Shown here: positions 9,797 through 17,432 of the stretch, in pieces
Layout of the letters: each line of letters begins with the position of its first letter
Numbering within the stretch: position 1 is the stretch's first letter
Source: Chitinophaga sp. GbtcB8
GTDB taxonomy: Bacteria > Bacteroidota > Bacteroidia > Chitinophagales > Chitinophagaceae
Length of the DNA: 64,000 bases
Direction of reading: 5' to 3'
Assembly (NCBI RefSeq): GCF_019091455.1
Contig: NZ_JAGXJN010000002.1
Coordinates: 496,001 to 560,000 of the forward strand
Program-made: the position numbers and the translations under genes
The notes under the pieces: generated by a model
Told to the model about the DNA's origin: nothing
What the model saw: the letters and a program-made list of their open reading frames with translations, nothing else
The model's database searches: none

Positions 9797-11617
9797 ATGA
9801 TGCAAAAGCGATTATATATACTGATAGCCATTCTGCTGCTGCCTTCCTGCAAAAAGTTCCTGGATGAGGAAATGGTAACACAGATCTCTTATGATTATTA
9901 CAATACCGAAACCGGGATAGAAGACCTGGTGGATGGCGCGTACAGCGAGCTTCGTTATCTGTTTAACGGGGAGCAGAGCTTTACCCTGTTCAACTACGGC
10001 GTAGATGAATACACCGAAGCATCTGACGGGCAGAATAAATATTTTGACGATTTCACTGCCCAGCTGAACCCTACCTCCGCCGCATACATTCATGATATGT
10101 GGACAGCCTACTATCGCGCCATTAATGCCTGCAATATGGGCATAGAACGCATTCCAAAAATAGAGGGCACGCAGTTTTACACGAACGATACCAATAAGAA
10201 CCTGCGCATTGCAGAGCTGCGTTTCCTGCGGGGTTTTTATTACTTTATGCTGGTGCAGCAGTTTGGAAGCGTGCCGCTTACACTTACCGGTGATATTACG
10301 GTACGTCTTGAGTTTGCACGATCTCCCGTTGCAGATATTTACCAAACCATTATCAGCGACCTGCAGTTTGCCGCTGCAACACTGCCTGCCACCCAGTCGC
10401 AATACGGGCGTATTACCAAAGGTGCTGCCAGGCATTACTTAGCCAAGGTATATTTAACCCGTGGCAGCGCTGTTACGGAACAACGCGGACAAAAGCCTTC
10501 AGATATGGACAGCGCCGCTTACTGGGCTAACCTGGTGATCACAGACGGGCCTTACCAGCTGTTAGATAACTACGCCGATCTCTGGAACATTAACAACCAG
10601 GAAAACCGTGAAGTGATACTGGCTGCACAGTTCAACAACAATGCCTTTATGCTGAACGGCTCCGGCAACCGCACGCACCTGTACTACCAGATGGTGTACG
10701 ACCAAAAACCCGGTATGCAGCGGGATATTCCCTACGGGCGCCCGTTCCGCCGCCTGATGCCTACTAATTATACCCTGGATATTTTTGACCGGAAAAATGA
10801 TTCCCGCTTTTATAAAAGCTTCCGCACCACCTACCTCTCTAACAACGCCGCCAATATTCCCAAATGGACGGTAGACAATGCGCCTTCGCCAGCACTGGTA
10901 GGGCAGCCTAAGTTCAAGCTGGGCGACACTGCCATATTGCTTACCCTGCACCAGAATGTGCCTGATGCGGAGATCGCCAGGAAGCCTTACCTGTGGATAA
11001 CGCGCAATAAGTTTAATAAACAGGATTTCCTGTCGCTGATCAAACACATGGATCCCACCCGCCTGGATATCTCCACTGAAACCGCCGGCCGTGACGGCGT
11101 ATATGCACGCCTTGCAGAAACCTACCTGATTGCTGCAGAAGCGTATGGCCGTGGTGGTAATTATGGCCGCGCATTGGAATACATTAATGCGCTGCGCCGC
11201 AGGGCCGCTTACAAACAGGGCGAAGCAAAACCCATGCATTACTGGTTTACCGAAGGTGGTGTGCAGGGGGATGTAAGCAGCACTGAGAGCCTGGTACAGG
11301 TAACGGAAGCTGCTTTTGATGCGAATGATCCGCATGAGCAGTACCCGCCGTCTGCCAGCTCCAAAGCTGCGCGTTTCATTCATTTTATGCTGAATGAAAG
11401 AACACGGGAGCTGTTAGGTGAGTTCCAGCGCTGGATGGACCTGGCGCGTACAGAAACATCTGTTGAAAGAATAAAGCTCTTTAATCCTGCAGCCGGCAAC
11501 ATGAAACCATTTCACAAGCTACGCCCCATTCCGCAGCAGCACATTGATCGCCTCTTTAAGGACGGTGTACCGCTTACTGCCGATGAACGCGCAGCAGAGC
11601 AGAATCCCGGGTATTGA
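9797..11617 (+). CDS. SusD/RagB family nutrient-binding lipoprotein 1
   Basis: 606 residues, the surface lipoprotein lid of the SusC transporter encoded just upstream. A lipoprotein signal with lipobox LPSC (Cys18 from the ATG) is followed by the typical KKFLDEE sequence. The body has the SusD-like helical features (AELRFLRGFYYFMLVQQFG, RLAETYLIAAEAY) and the standard ending around RPIPQQHIDR...QNPGY. Two tandem hairpins follow, closing the operon. Ligand unknown. Confidence 0.95.
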   Translation: MMQKRLYILIAILLLPSCKKFLDEEMVTQISYDYYNTETGIEDLVDGAYSELRYLFNGEQSFTLFNYGVDEYTEASDGQNKYFDDFTAQLNPTSAAYIHDMWTAYYRAINACNMGIERIPKIEGTQFYTNDTNKNLRIAELRFLRGFYYFMLVQQFGSVPLTLTGDITVRLEFARSPVADIYQTIISDLQFAAATLPATQSQYGRITKGAARHYLAKVYLTRGSAVTEQRGQKPSDMDSAAYWANLVITDGPYQLLDNYADLWNINNQENREVILAAQFNNNAFMLNGSGNRTHLYYQMVYDQKPGMQRDIPYGRPFRRLMPTNYTLDIFDRKNDSRFYKSFRTTYLSNNAANIPKWTVDNAPSPALVGQPKFKLGDTAILLTLHQNVPDAEIARKPYLWITRNKFNKQDFLSLIKHMDPTRLDISTETAGRDGVYARLAETYLIAAEAYGRGGNYGRALEYINALRRRAAYKQGEAKPMHYWFTEGGVQGDVSSTESLVQVTEAAFDANDPHEQYPPSASSKAARFIHFMLNERTRELLGEFQRWMDLARTETSVERIKLFNPAAGNMKPFHKLRPIPQQHIDRLFKDGVPLTADERAAEQNPGY

Positions 11618-11644
11618 TACCTTCACACATTATATAGAATAGAG

Positions 11645-11678
11645 AAAGCCGGTTCCATTTTAATGGGCCGGCTTTTTT
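11645..11678 (+). terminator. Terminator of susCD operon 1
   Basis: AAAGCCGG (11645-11652) pairs with CCGGCTTT (11668-11675), with inner partial pairing TTCCA/TGGG and a six-T run. It lies 28 bp after the susD stop. Confidence 0.8.
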
Positions 11679-11687
11679 GTGGAATGC

Positions 11688-11719
11688 AAAAGCCGGCCAC
11701 TCGCGTAGCCGGCTTTTTG
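11688..11719. terminator. Second GCCGG-core hairpin, convergent terminator
   Basis: Arms 11688-11696 and 11709-11717 are perfectly complementary (9 bp) with T or A runs at both sides. It shares the AAAGCCGG core with the hairpin just upstream. It lies directly downstream of the minus-strand T9SS remnant and was probably that gene's terminator. Confidence 0.65.
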
Positions 11720-11736
11720 CAAGGAATGTCAGGACC

Positions 11737-11922
11737 TTATTGTTTAGATAACTTTTTCGTAGTCACTTTACCGTTATGGATCACTTTCAGCATATAAGTA
11801 CCTGCCGGTATATTACCGCTGAGCCACTAACTTGCCGGACATATCAAATATACCCAACGTAGTATAACCCGCTTCTTTTAACGTAAACGCGACACTTATA
11901 TTGCCCCGGAACGGTTGCCCGT
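11737..11922 (-). pseudogene. Decayed C-terminal tail of a T9SS-secreted protein
   Basis: Reading the minus strand gives a recognisable type A type IX secretion sorting domain, but broken. One frame encodes QPFRGNISVAFTLKEAG then YTTLGIFDMSGKLVAQR and hits a stop. After a shift near 11820 the next frame continues NIPAGTYMLKVIHNGKV and ends KKLSKQ-stop at 11737. This is the usual order of the tail (PF-x-x-x, FTL, V-D-SGK-V, G-x-Y). No long coding region precedes it; upstream sequence loses sense past about 11930. Most likely the remains of a deleted secreted enzyme or adhesin. Confidence 0.75.
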
Positions 11923-11929
11923 TTGATCT

Positions 11930-12647
11930 GTCGCATATAGTTGATGTTTAAAAAGAAGAAAAGACAGGGTCGTGGGAAAAAAGTTACACTGCGCAGCAAA
12001 GTACGCTACCGGGCTGCAGTGGCAGTACAGCGCAGTGTAACGGCAATAACAGGCATAGGGATGATGCCCTCCGCAGCCGGACGGGGTAGGTTTTCATAGG
12101 ATATATGCAAAATGAATTAAATAGTTTGCTAAGTACAGAATATTTAATATGGAAATGTCATGTACACATATGGTCATAACATACGTGTATGGCAACACGC
12201 TGCAAATGGCTCTTCATACAAAACGGTTTACGCCTGTTTAAAATATGGTTATACTACACTAATATGTTCTTTATGGATACTAGTTTTAGCTAAATAATAA
12301 ATGGTTATGGATTTGTGTACGAATGGTAAAGGTTTTTCTATGGTTTGTGCATTCGGCTTTGCTTGATTCTCTCTGTTGTGCTACCGGTTCAGTACGGCAC
12401 GAAAGTATGCAATCGTTTGTACTTATGCAACATTTTTAACCGGAATTTTTTAGCAAAATCCATTTTGCAATTGTCCATTTTAGTTAATGAAAGATGTTTG
12501 GCAGGCTTGAAATGATTGCTGGTAAAGGGTTTGGTCTTTACCTGACAAGAGGCGCTCCGGGAAAGAAAATTTAGCAAATGTGTTGCACACAATATACATA
12601 TCTACGGCAACGTATGTACGATAAAGCCTGCCGCAGGCCTCACCACA
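11930..12647. other. AT-rich region without a convincing gene
   Basis: No open frame here has good coding character. The stretch holds one clear 12-bp inverted repeat (11983-12041), then AT-rich sequence to about 12600. At the far end a small hairpin (GCCTG, CCG, CAGGC at 12626-12638) followed on the minus strand by TTTAT may terminate the 12648-13163 gene. Together with the T9SS remnant this looks like a deletion scar. Confidence 0.6.
11983..12041. repeat. 12-bp perfect inverted repeat, 35-nt loop
   Basis: GTTACACTGCGC at 11983-11994 and its exact reverse complement at 12030-12041. There is no T run beyond either arm that would make it a standard terminator. It may be a structured RNA, a protein-binding site or a mobile-element remnant. 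Confidence 0.6.
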
Positions 12648-13163
12648 CTATAACAATTTATCCCGCTGCTGCGCACGGAGCATTTCAGGATAACTTTGCT
12701 TTTTTGAAAGCGATATTACTGTTTGGGCTATACGCTTTTCTTTCGTAGGCACTGTTTTGGCGCTCTCTATCCACTTCATAAAATAGTTGCGGTGCGACAT
12801 ATTAAGACTGTTAAAATAAGCCAGCGCATCCGGATCATCCGCCAGACATTCCATTAGCTCAGGACAGGTAACCGGAGTTGGGTTCTTATCTTCCGTAAGC
12901 TGCAGCTGCAGTTTAGCACCTTTACGCTTACCGGTGCCTTTGCGCATATCCGCATTAACAGGCAATATAAAGCGGCCTCCGCCCATGGGCATTACAGCTA
13001 CGGCTTTTATCGCAAAATTATCCAGCTTACCCTTTACGCGAAAAGTTTTCCTGTTGCCCGGTTTTAGCTCCTGCGCAATATCGGCGGGGATCTCAACATA
13101 GCTCCAGCCGGTCTTATCGCCGTTTTCATTGAAGCTGAGTATAGTGGCTGTGAACTTGATCAT
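12648..13163 (-). CDS. YdeI/OmpD-associated family protein with DUF1905 domain
   Basis: 171 residues in two parts. An N-terminal DUF1905-type beta domain (about 1-85; GWSYVEIPADIA, GGGRFILPVNADMRKG) is followed by a C-terminal YdeI-like helical segment (LADDPDALAYFNSLNMSHRNYFMKWIESAKT, cut here for length) with the typical sequence TKEKRIAQTV. The biochemical role of this family is unknown. It is a single gene, divergent from the FtsX permease, with about 150 bp between the starts. Confidence 0.85.
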   Translation of the reverse strand: MIKFTATILSFNENGDKTGWSYVEIPADIAQELKPGNRKTFRVKGKLDNFAIKAVAVMPMGGGRFILPVNADMRKGTGKRKGAKLQLQLTEDKNPTPVTCPELMECLADDPDALAYFNSLNMSHRNYFMKWIESAKTVPTKEKRIAQTVISLSKKQSYPEMLRAQQRDKLL

Positions 13164-13186
13164 AATAGCGCTAAATTACAAATTAT

Positions 13187-13283
13187 CAGTGTCCAGAAAT
13201 GAACAATGTCTCATTAAAAACGGACATATACATTGCCGGGTAAAATATTAACTTACACATTATCAAAGTAGTAGTAAGTGGCA
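13187..13283 (+). promoter_or_regulatory. Motif shared with the second FtsX permease; possible sigma-54 elements
   Basis: TTAAAAACGGACAT at 13214-13227 lies 85 nt before the permease ATG. A 13/14 match (TTAAAACCGGACAT) lies 86 nt before the paralogous permease at 41071. Both are preceded 27-28 nt upstream by CAnTGTnCA. TGTCC and GGACA are inverted around the centre. A TGGCA resembling a sigma-54 -24 box is at 13279-13283, but the -12 GC is not clear. The shared spacing is seen directly; sigma-54/enhancer control is inferred. Confidence 0.5.
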
Positions 13284-13311
13284 TTTTTTATGTAGCGCTA
13301 GATCCATACTT

Positions 13312-15690
13312 ATGTTCACCGACTATTTAAAGGCAGCCTTCCGCAATCATACAAGGAACAGGTTATATACCATGATCAATATTATTGGTCTGGCCATTGG
13401 TATTACGGCCGTACTGCTGGCCATCCTGTATATTAAAGATGAGAACAGCTTTGATGCCTTCCACATGCATCATAAAGACCTTTACCGCGTTACCACCACC
13501 ATCACGCAGGATAATAACACACAAACCACAGGAGGTACCGGCCAGGTGCACGGTCCGGCCTTTAAGGCGCAGATACCGGAAGTGCAGGACTTTGTAAGAG
13601 TAATGGGGGGCGGCATATACGGCGACCTTACTGCAAATAATAAAGTGCTGCAGCAACAGCTGATGTTTGTGGATGAACATTTTTTTAACCTGTTCTCGTT
13701 CCAGCTGTTAAAGGGCGATCCGCAAACAGCCCTGCAGGATATAGGCAGCGCCGTTATTACGGAAAGCACCGCGTTAAAATACTTCAACCGCATTGATGTG
13801 GTAGGGCAGCTGCTAAGCATGAACGCAGACCCTTCTGCCAGGAAATTAGGAAAACCCCTGGTGGTGACCGCTGTGGTAAAAGACCCGCCCCGTAACTCTT
13901 CTATCCGGTTTGATGTGCTGCTGCCTTTCAGTTTTATGCAGCTTTCATTTGAAGATACAGATTGGCGTAATCTTTATCTGAGCACTTTTGTACTGCTACA
14001 GCCAGGGGCAGATATTAGTGTTGTGTCCCGGAAGCTTAACAATACCAGGAAAGATGCAAGCCTCCGTTTTGGCTTACAAAATATAAAGGACATGCACCTG
14101 CATCCCTTATACGTTGGGGCAGATAATGATAGTAAAGAAGGCGGCATTATAAATGGCAGCAACCCCGTATTTTCCTGGCTGTTCCTGGGCATAGCCATCT
14201 TTATTTTACTGATGGCCGGTATTAATTTCATTAACATCAGCCTGGCCGGCTCGCTCAAAAGAATAAAGGAAGTGGGCATCCGGAAAATAAATGGCAGCAG
14301 TAATATGCAGATGATGCTGCAATTCCTGCTGGAATCAGGCGTATTGTGCCTTGCGGCCTTTGTGCTGGCATTGTTATTAACCTGGGGTGCGCTGCCCACC
14401 TTTAACCAGCTAACGGGGAAAGACCTGATCCCTGCCAAAGTGCTGGATATTTCCCTGCTGGGTTATTGTAGTGTGGTATTGGCGGGGATCGTTATGCTCA
14501 CCGGCGTTTATCCATCCTATGTATTATCCGGCTTAAAACCGGTGCAGGCATTGGCAGGTAAGCAAAAATTGCTGGGCCGCAATATGCCGGGCCATATGCT
14601 TATTGTTTTACAATTCTCCCTGGCCATTTTCCTGCTGCTTTTCACGCTGTTGTTTTACCGCCAGATGAATTATGTGCGTACAAAAGACCTGGGTTATAAC
14701 CCGCAACAGGTAATACGCGCCTACATTGGCGGAGAGCCGGAGCTGCCGCAGGTAAAAGCCTTATTGAAAAACGAGCTGTTAAAACAGCCGGCTGTAAAAA
14801 TGGTGTCTTTTGGAGGTACCCGCAGCGGTACCAGCCCGGTAAAAGTAAATGGCAGCAGCACTGCAGCTGCGCATATGGTAATAGATGAGGATTATTTACC
14901 GGCCATGGGCATTACACTAAGCAGCGGGCGCAATTTTTCCGCAGCTTATGCCACCGACAAAACACAGGGAGCCATTGTAAACGAAGCCTTTGTAAAGGCC
15001 GCAGGTCTTACGGATCCTATAGGTAAGCAAATACATACAGATGAATATTTTGACAAGGAAGTAAAAACAATTGTAGGCGTAGTAAAGGATTTTCATACCG
15101 GTTCTTTGCGGGAGCGTATTCAGCCAACCGTAATGATCATGAGCAGCTGGTTTGGCAGAACCATCTTGTTAAAGTTAGCACCAACAGGCCAGCAGCATGC
15201 GCTGGCTGCTTTTGAAGCCGCCTACAAAAAAGCATTGCCGGATGCTGTATTCAGCTACAGCTACCTGGATCAGCTGAACATGCAGGAATATGCACAGGAG
15301 CTGCGCTGGAAAAAGATCATCAATATTGCAACCGTACTTTCTATACTTATTTGCTGTGCAGGATTGTTTGGCCTGGCACATATAGCTACACATCAGCGTA
15401 TTAAGGAAATAGGGATCCGCAGGGTATTGGGGGCAGATGTGATGAGCATTGTTGCATTGTTCTCCAAAAACTTCCTGCAGCTGGTAGGGATCGCTTTTAT
15501 CATCGCATCGCCTGTTGCATGGAGTGCCATGAATGGCTGGTTACAGCACTTCGCTTACCGGGTGCCACTGAATGGGTGGATCTTCCTGGCAGCGGGTGTT
15601 TTTGCTTTGCTCATTGCATTGGGCACCATTACCTTACAGGTGTGCAGGGCAGTAGTGCTGGCGCCTGTGCGTAATTTAAGCGCAGACTAA
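13312..15690 (+). CDS. FtsX/MacB-like ABC transporter permease, stand-alone
   Basis: 792-residue inner-membrane permease with two MacB-periplasmic-core plus FtsX modules. The first helix (MINIIGLAIGITAVLLAILYI region) anchors a large periplasmic domain; three helices follow near residues 285-420. Then a second core domain and a final FtsX block carry the signature RIKEIGIRRVLGA (and KRIKEVGIRKINGS in the first half). It ends in the typical LAPVRNLSAD. No ATPase gene is adjacent, which is common for these permeases in Bacteroidota. Family members export or release substrates, or respond to envelope stress; the substrate is unknown. A paralogue is at 41071-43440. Confidence 0.9.
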   Translation: MFTDYLKAAFRNHTRNRLYTMINIIGLAIGITAVLLAILYIKDENSFDAFHMHHKDLYRVTTTITQDNNTQTTGGTGQVHGPAFKAQIPEVQDFVRVMGGGIYGDLTANNKVLQQQLMFVDEHFFNLFSFQLLKGDPQTALQDIGSAVITESTALKYFNRIDVVGQLLSMNADPSARKLGKPLVVTAVVKDPPRNSSIRFDVLLPFSFMQLSFEDTDWRNLYLSTFVLLQPGADISVVSRKLNNTRKDASLRFGLQNIKDMHLHPLYVGADNDSKEGGIINGSNPVFSWLFLGIAIFILLMAGINFINISLAGSLKRIKEVGIRKINGSSNMQMMLQFLLESGVLCLAAFVLALLLTWGALPTFNQLTGKDLIPAKVLDISLLGYCSVVLAGIVMLTGVYPSYVLSGLKPVQALAGKQKLLGRNMPGHMLIVLQFSLAIFLLLFTLLFYRQMNYVRTKDLGYNPQQVIRAYIGGEPELPQVKALLKNELLKQPAVKMVSFGGTRSGTSPVKVNGSSTAAAHMVIDEDYLPAMGITLSSGRNFSAAYATDKTQGAIVNEAFVKAAGLTDPIGKQIHTDEYFDKEVKTIVGVVKDFHTGSLRERIQPTVMIMSSWFGRTILLKLAPTGQQHALAAFEAAYKKALPDAVFSYSYLDQLNMQEYAQELRWKKIINIATVLSILICCAGLFGLAHIATHQRIKEIGIRRVLGADVMSIVALFSKNFLQLVGIAFIIASPVAWSAMNGWLQHFAYRVPLNGWIFLAAGVFALLIALGTITLQVCRAVVLAPVRNLSAD

Positions 15691-15743
15691 CGATTGTCCT
15701 AAAACTTCGCTTTCTTGTCCTTCCCTGTAACTGCATCCTGGCT

Positions 15744-15751
15744 TACCTTTG
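15744..15751 (+). promoter_or_regulatory. Bacteroidota -7 element upstream of the cysteine hydrolase
   Basis: TACCTTTG matches the TAnnTTTG consensus and ends 19 nt before the ATG. No good -33 TTTG is found at the usual spacing (a TTG lies 26 nt upstream), so confidence is moderate. Confidence 0.45.
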
Positions 15752-15770
15752 CCTGCATAAACTACCCATC

Positions 15771-16361
15771 ATGGAAAATGTATTACAGGGCCGCCCGGCC
15801 TTATTGCTGGTAGATCTTCAGCAAGGTTTTGAAGAAAAGGAATATTATGGCGGTGAACGTAATAACCCCCAGGCAGAAGAGAATGCCCAAAAATTGCTGG
15901 TTTACTGGCGCGCCAATGAGCTGCCGTTCTTCCATATCCAGTATAGCTCCCTAAGCCCGAAGTCACCGTTGTTCCCGGAAAAAGCCGGGTATGCATTTAA
16001 GGAAGAAGTAAAACCTTTGCCCGGAGAGCCTGTGGTGGTAAGAAGTGTGAACAGCGCTTTTATTAATACTGATCTTCAGGCGCAGCTGGATGCGCAGGGG
16101 ATTAACGCGGTAGTTGTGATCGGGTTATCAACGGAACACTGTGTATCAACCACAACCCGTATGGCCGGTAATTTAGGCTATCATACATACGTGATCTCCG
16201 ATGCTACTGCAGCATTCAATAAAACCGGTGTGAATGGTGAACGTTTTGATGCAGAGCTGGTGCACCAGGTATCCCTGGCTACCCTGCAGGACGAATTTGC
16301 CACCGTGCTTACAACGCAGCAGCTGCTGCAACAGCTGCGTGTACCGGTTGCCGGTAGTTAA
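15771..16361 (+). CDS. Isochorismatase-like cysteine hydrolase with Lys-to-Arg change
   Basis: 196-residue cytosolic amidase-fold protein. The Asp of the triad is D15 (LLLVDLQQGF) and the nucleophile Cys is C124 (GLSTEHCVSTTTRMAG), both in family context. The position normally held by the catalytic Lys (K-x-x-NSAF) is Arg91 (VVVRSVNSAF). The family acts on isochorismate, nicotinamide or other amides; the substrate here is unknown, and the missing Lys makes activity uncertain. The 3' end overlaps the convergent isoprenoid-synthase-like gene by 53 bp. Confidence 0.85.
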   Translation: MENVLQGRPALLLVDLQQGFEEKEYYGGERNNPQAEENAQKLLVYWRANELPFFHIQYSSLSPKSPLFPEKAGYAFKEEVKPLPGEPVVVRSVNSAFINTDLQAQLDAQGINAVVVIGLSTEHCVSTTTRMAGNLGYHTYVISDATAAFNKTGVNGERFDAELVHQVSLATLQDEFATVLTTQQLLQQLRVPVAGS

Positions 16362-17352
16362 CCAGCCGCCTTACCTCTTTTACCCATTTTATTTTCTGAC
16401 CTAAAGAATCCATATCACACACCAGGGCCTTGCGGCTCAGGGCAGCCAGTTCCGCCATGCTGGTTACCCCGCGGGTGTTGGCTTTCAATTGTTCCAGCGC
16501 CATACGGCCCATGCCATGCAGGGCATGCATGGTAGTGCTGTAAAATACTTTGGCAAAGCGCTCAAAGGGCAGCTGCTCCAGGTAATGATTGAACAGCGCC
16601 ACATCGGTCATAAAGTGCTGTTGCAGCTGATCATAGTTGCGGTACAGGTTGGGAAGGGTATGAATACCGCTGCGCACATCCTTGTACACATCAAAAGCAT
16701 CGTTGGTTAATTGTAACAGCCCGGCCATGGGGTACAGCATATGCTGTATGGCTGTGGCGGGGTAGTGGTCTAATATGGAGTAGTAAAGTAAAATAGAGTA
16801 GTAGCTTTTTTTATAGGTGATCTCGTAAAGCGCAGCTTCAGCTACTTCCGGCGATAGCTGTTTAAGCGATGCCTGCTGCCAAACAAATACTTCGTGCAGG
16901 TGCTCCATTACCTTTTTCCTGTCAGGCGCCAAGGCTAGTAGCTCCAGGTACACCGCTTTCACCACATGCTCCTCAAAGCTTTGCGGTACATGCTTTTCCG
17001 GTTGCCAGGTAAAAGCTTCCAGCTGTTCATGGCTCATGATCTGATCATCAAACAGGTCATCGTACAAAGGGCCGAAAATGCTGAATAATAAAATGCGCTG
17101 CTGTTCATTTGCTGTAAGCTGCCGCCCGCTTAGCTGGTACAGGCTGTTGCAGATAACGTGCAGTCCCAGCTGCCAGTATTTATGGATGCGTTGAACGGTT
17201 TTTTCAGAAAAAATCTTTGACTGACCGGCAGCCAGCTGCGCCAGTAAAGGTGGCAGGTGTTGGTGGAAGTAACGTTCCTGTTTTTTCAGCCGCCAGTGTA
17301 AAGTGCATAGGCAGCGGATAGTCTGGAACAGGCTTACATTCGGATGTGGCAT
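16309..17352 (-). CDS. Class I isoprenoid synthase-like protein
   Basis: 347-residue, almost entirely helical protein. It has an aspartate-rich motif DDLFDD (98-103) and a second metal-site-like motif NDAFDVYKD (217-225) at the spacing expected for trans-isoprenyl diphosphate synthase/terpene synthase folds, with K181-K182-S183 between them. Members bind diphosphates through Mg2+ and couple or cyclise prenyl chains. It is too divergent to call a specific polyprenyl synthase. No carotenoid, squalene or cytochrome gene is linked, and no promoter consensus was seen. The reaction is unknown; fold assignment rests on the two motifs and helical character. Confidence 0.7.
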   Translation of the reverse strand: MPHPNVSLFQTIRCLCTLHWRLKKQERYFHQHLPPLLAQLAAGQSKIFSEKTVQRIHKYWQLGLHVICNSLYQLSGRQLTANEQQRILLFSIFGPLYDDLFDDQIMSHEQLEAFTWQPEKHVPQSFEEHVVKAVYLELLALAPDRKKVMEHLHEVFVWQQASLKQLSPEVAEAALYEITYKKSYYSILLYYSILDHYPATAIQHMLYPMAGLLQLTNDAFDVYKDVRSGIHTLPNLYRNYDQLQQHFMTDVALFNHYLEQLPFERFAKVFYSTTMHALHGMGRMALEQLKANTRGVTSMAELAALSRKALVCDMDSLGQKIKWVKEVRRLVNYRQPVHAAVAAAAAL

Positions 17353-17432
17353 TATAAGGACAAAAAATTGACAGTTGCAGGTTTTTCCCGCCTAAGTTAG
17401 CAGTTTTTAATAAATAGCAAAAGGTTTATTCC

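Noticed and set aside
10562..11383. 273-codon antisense frame within susD 1
   Set aside because: Complement of a clear SusD coding region, low-complexity translation, no start context.
12389..12592. 67-codon minus-strand frame in the gene-free region
   Set aside because: No recognisable sequence, no ribosome-binding context, AT-rich surroundings; treated as noncoding.
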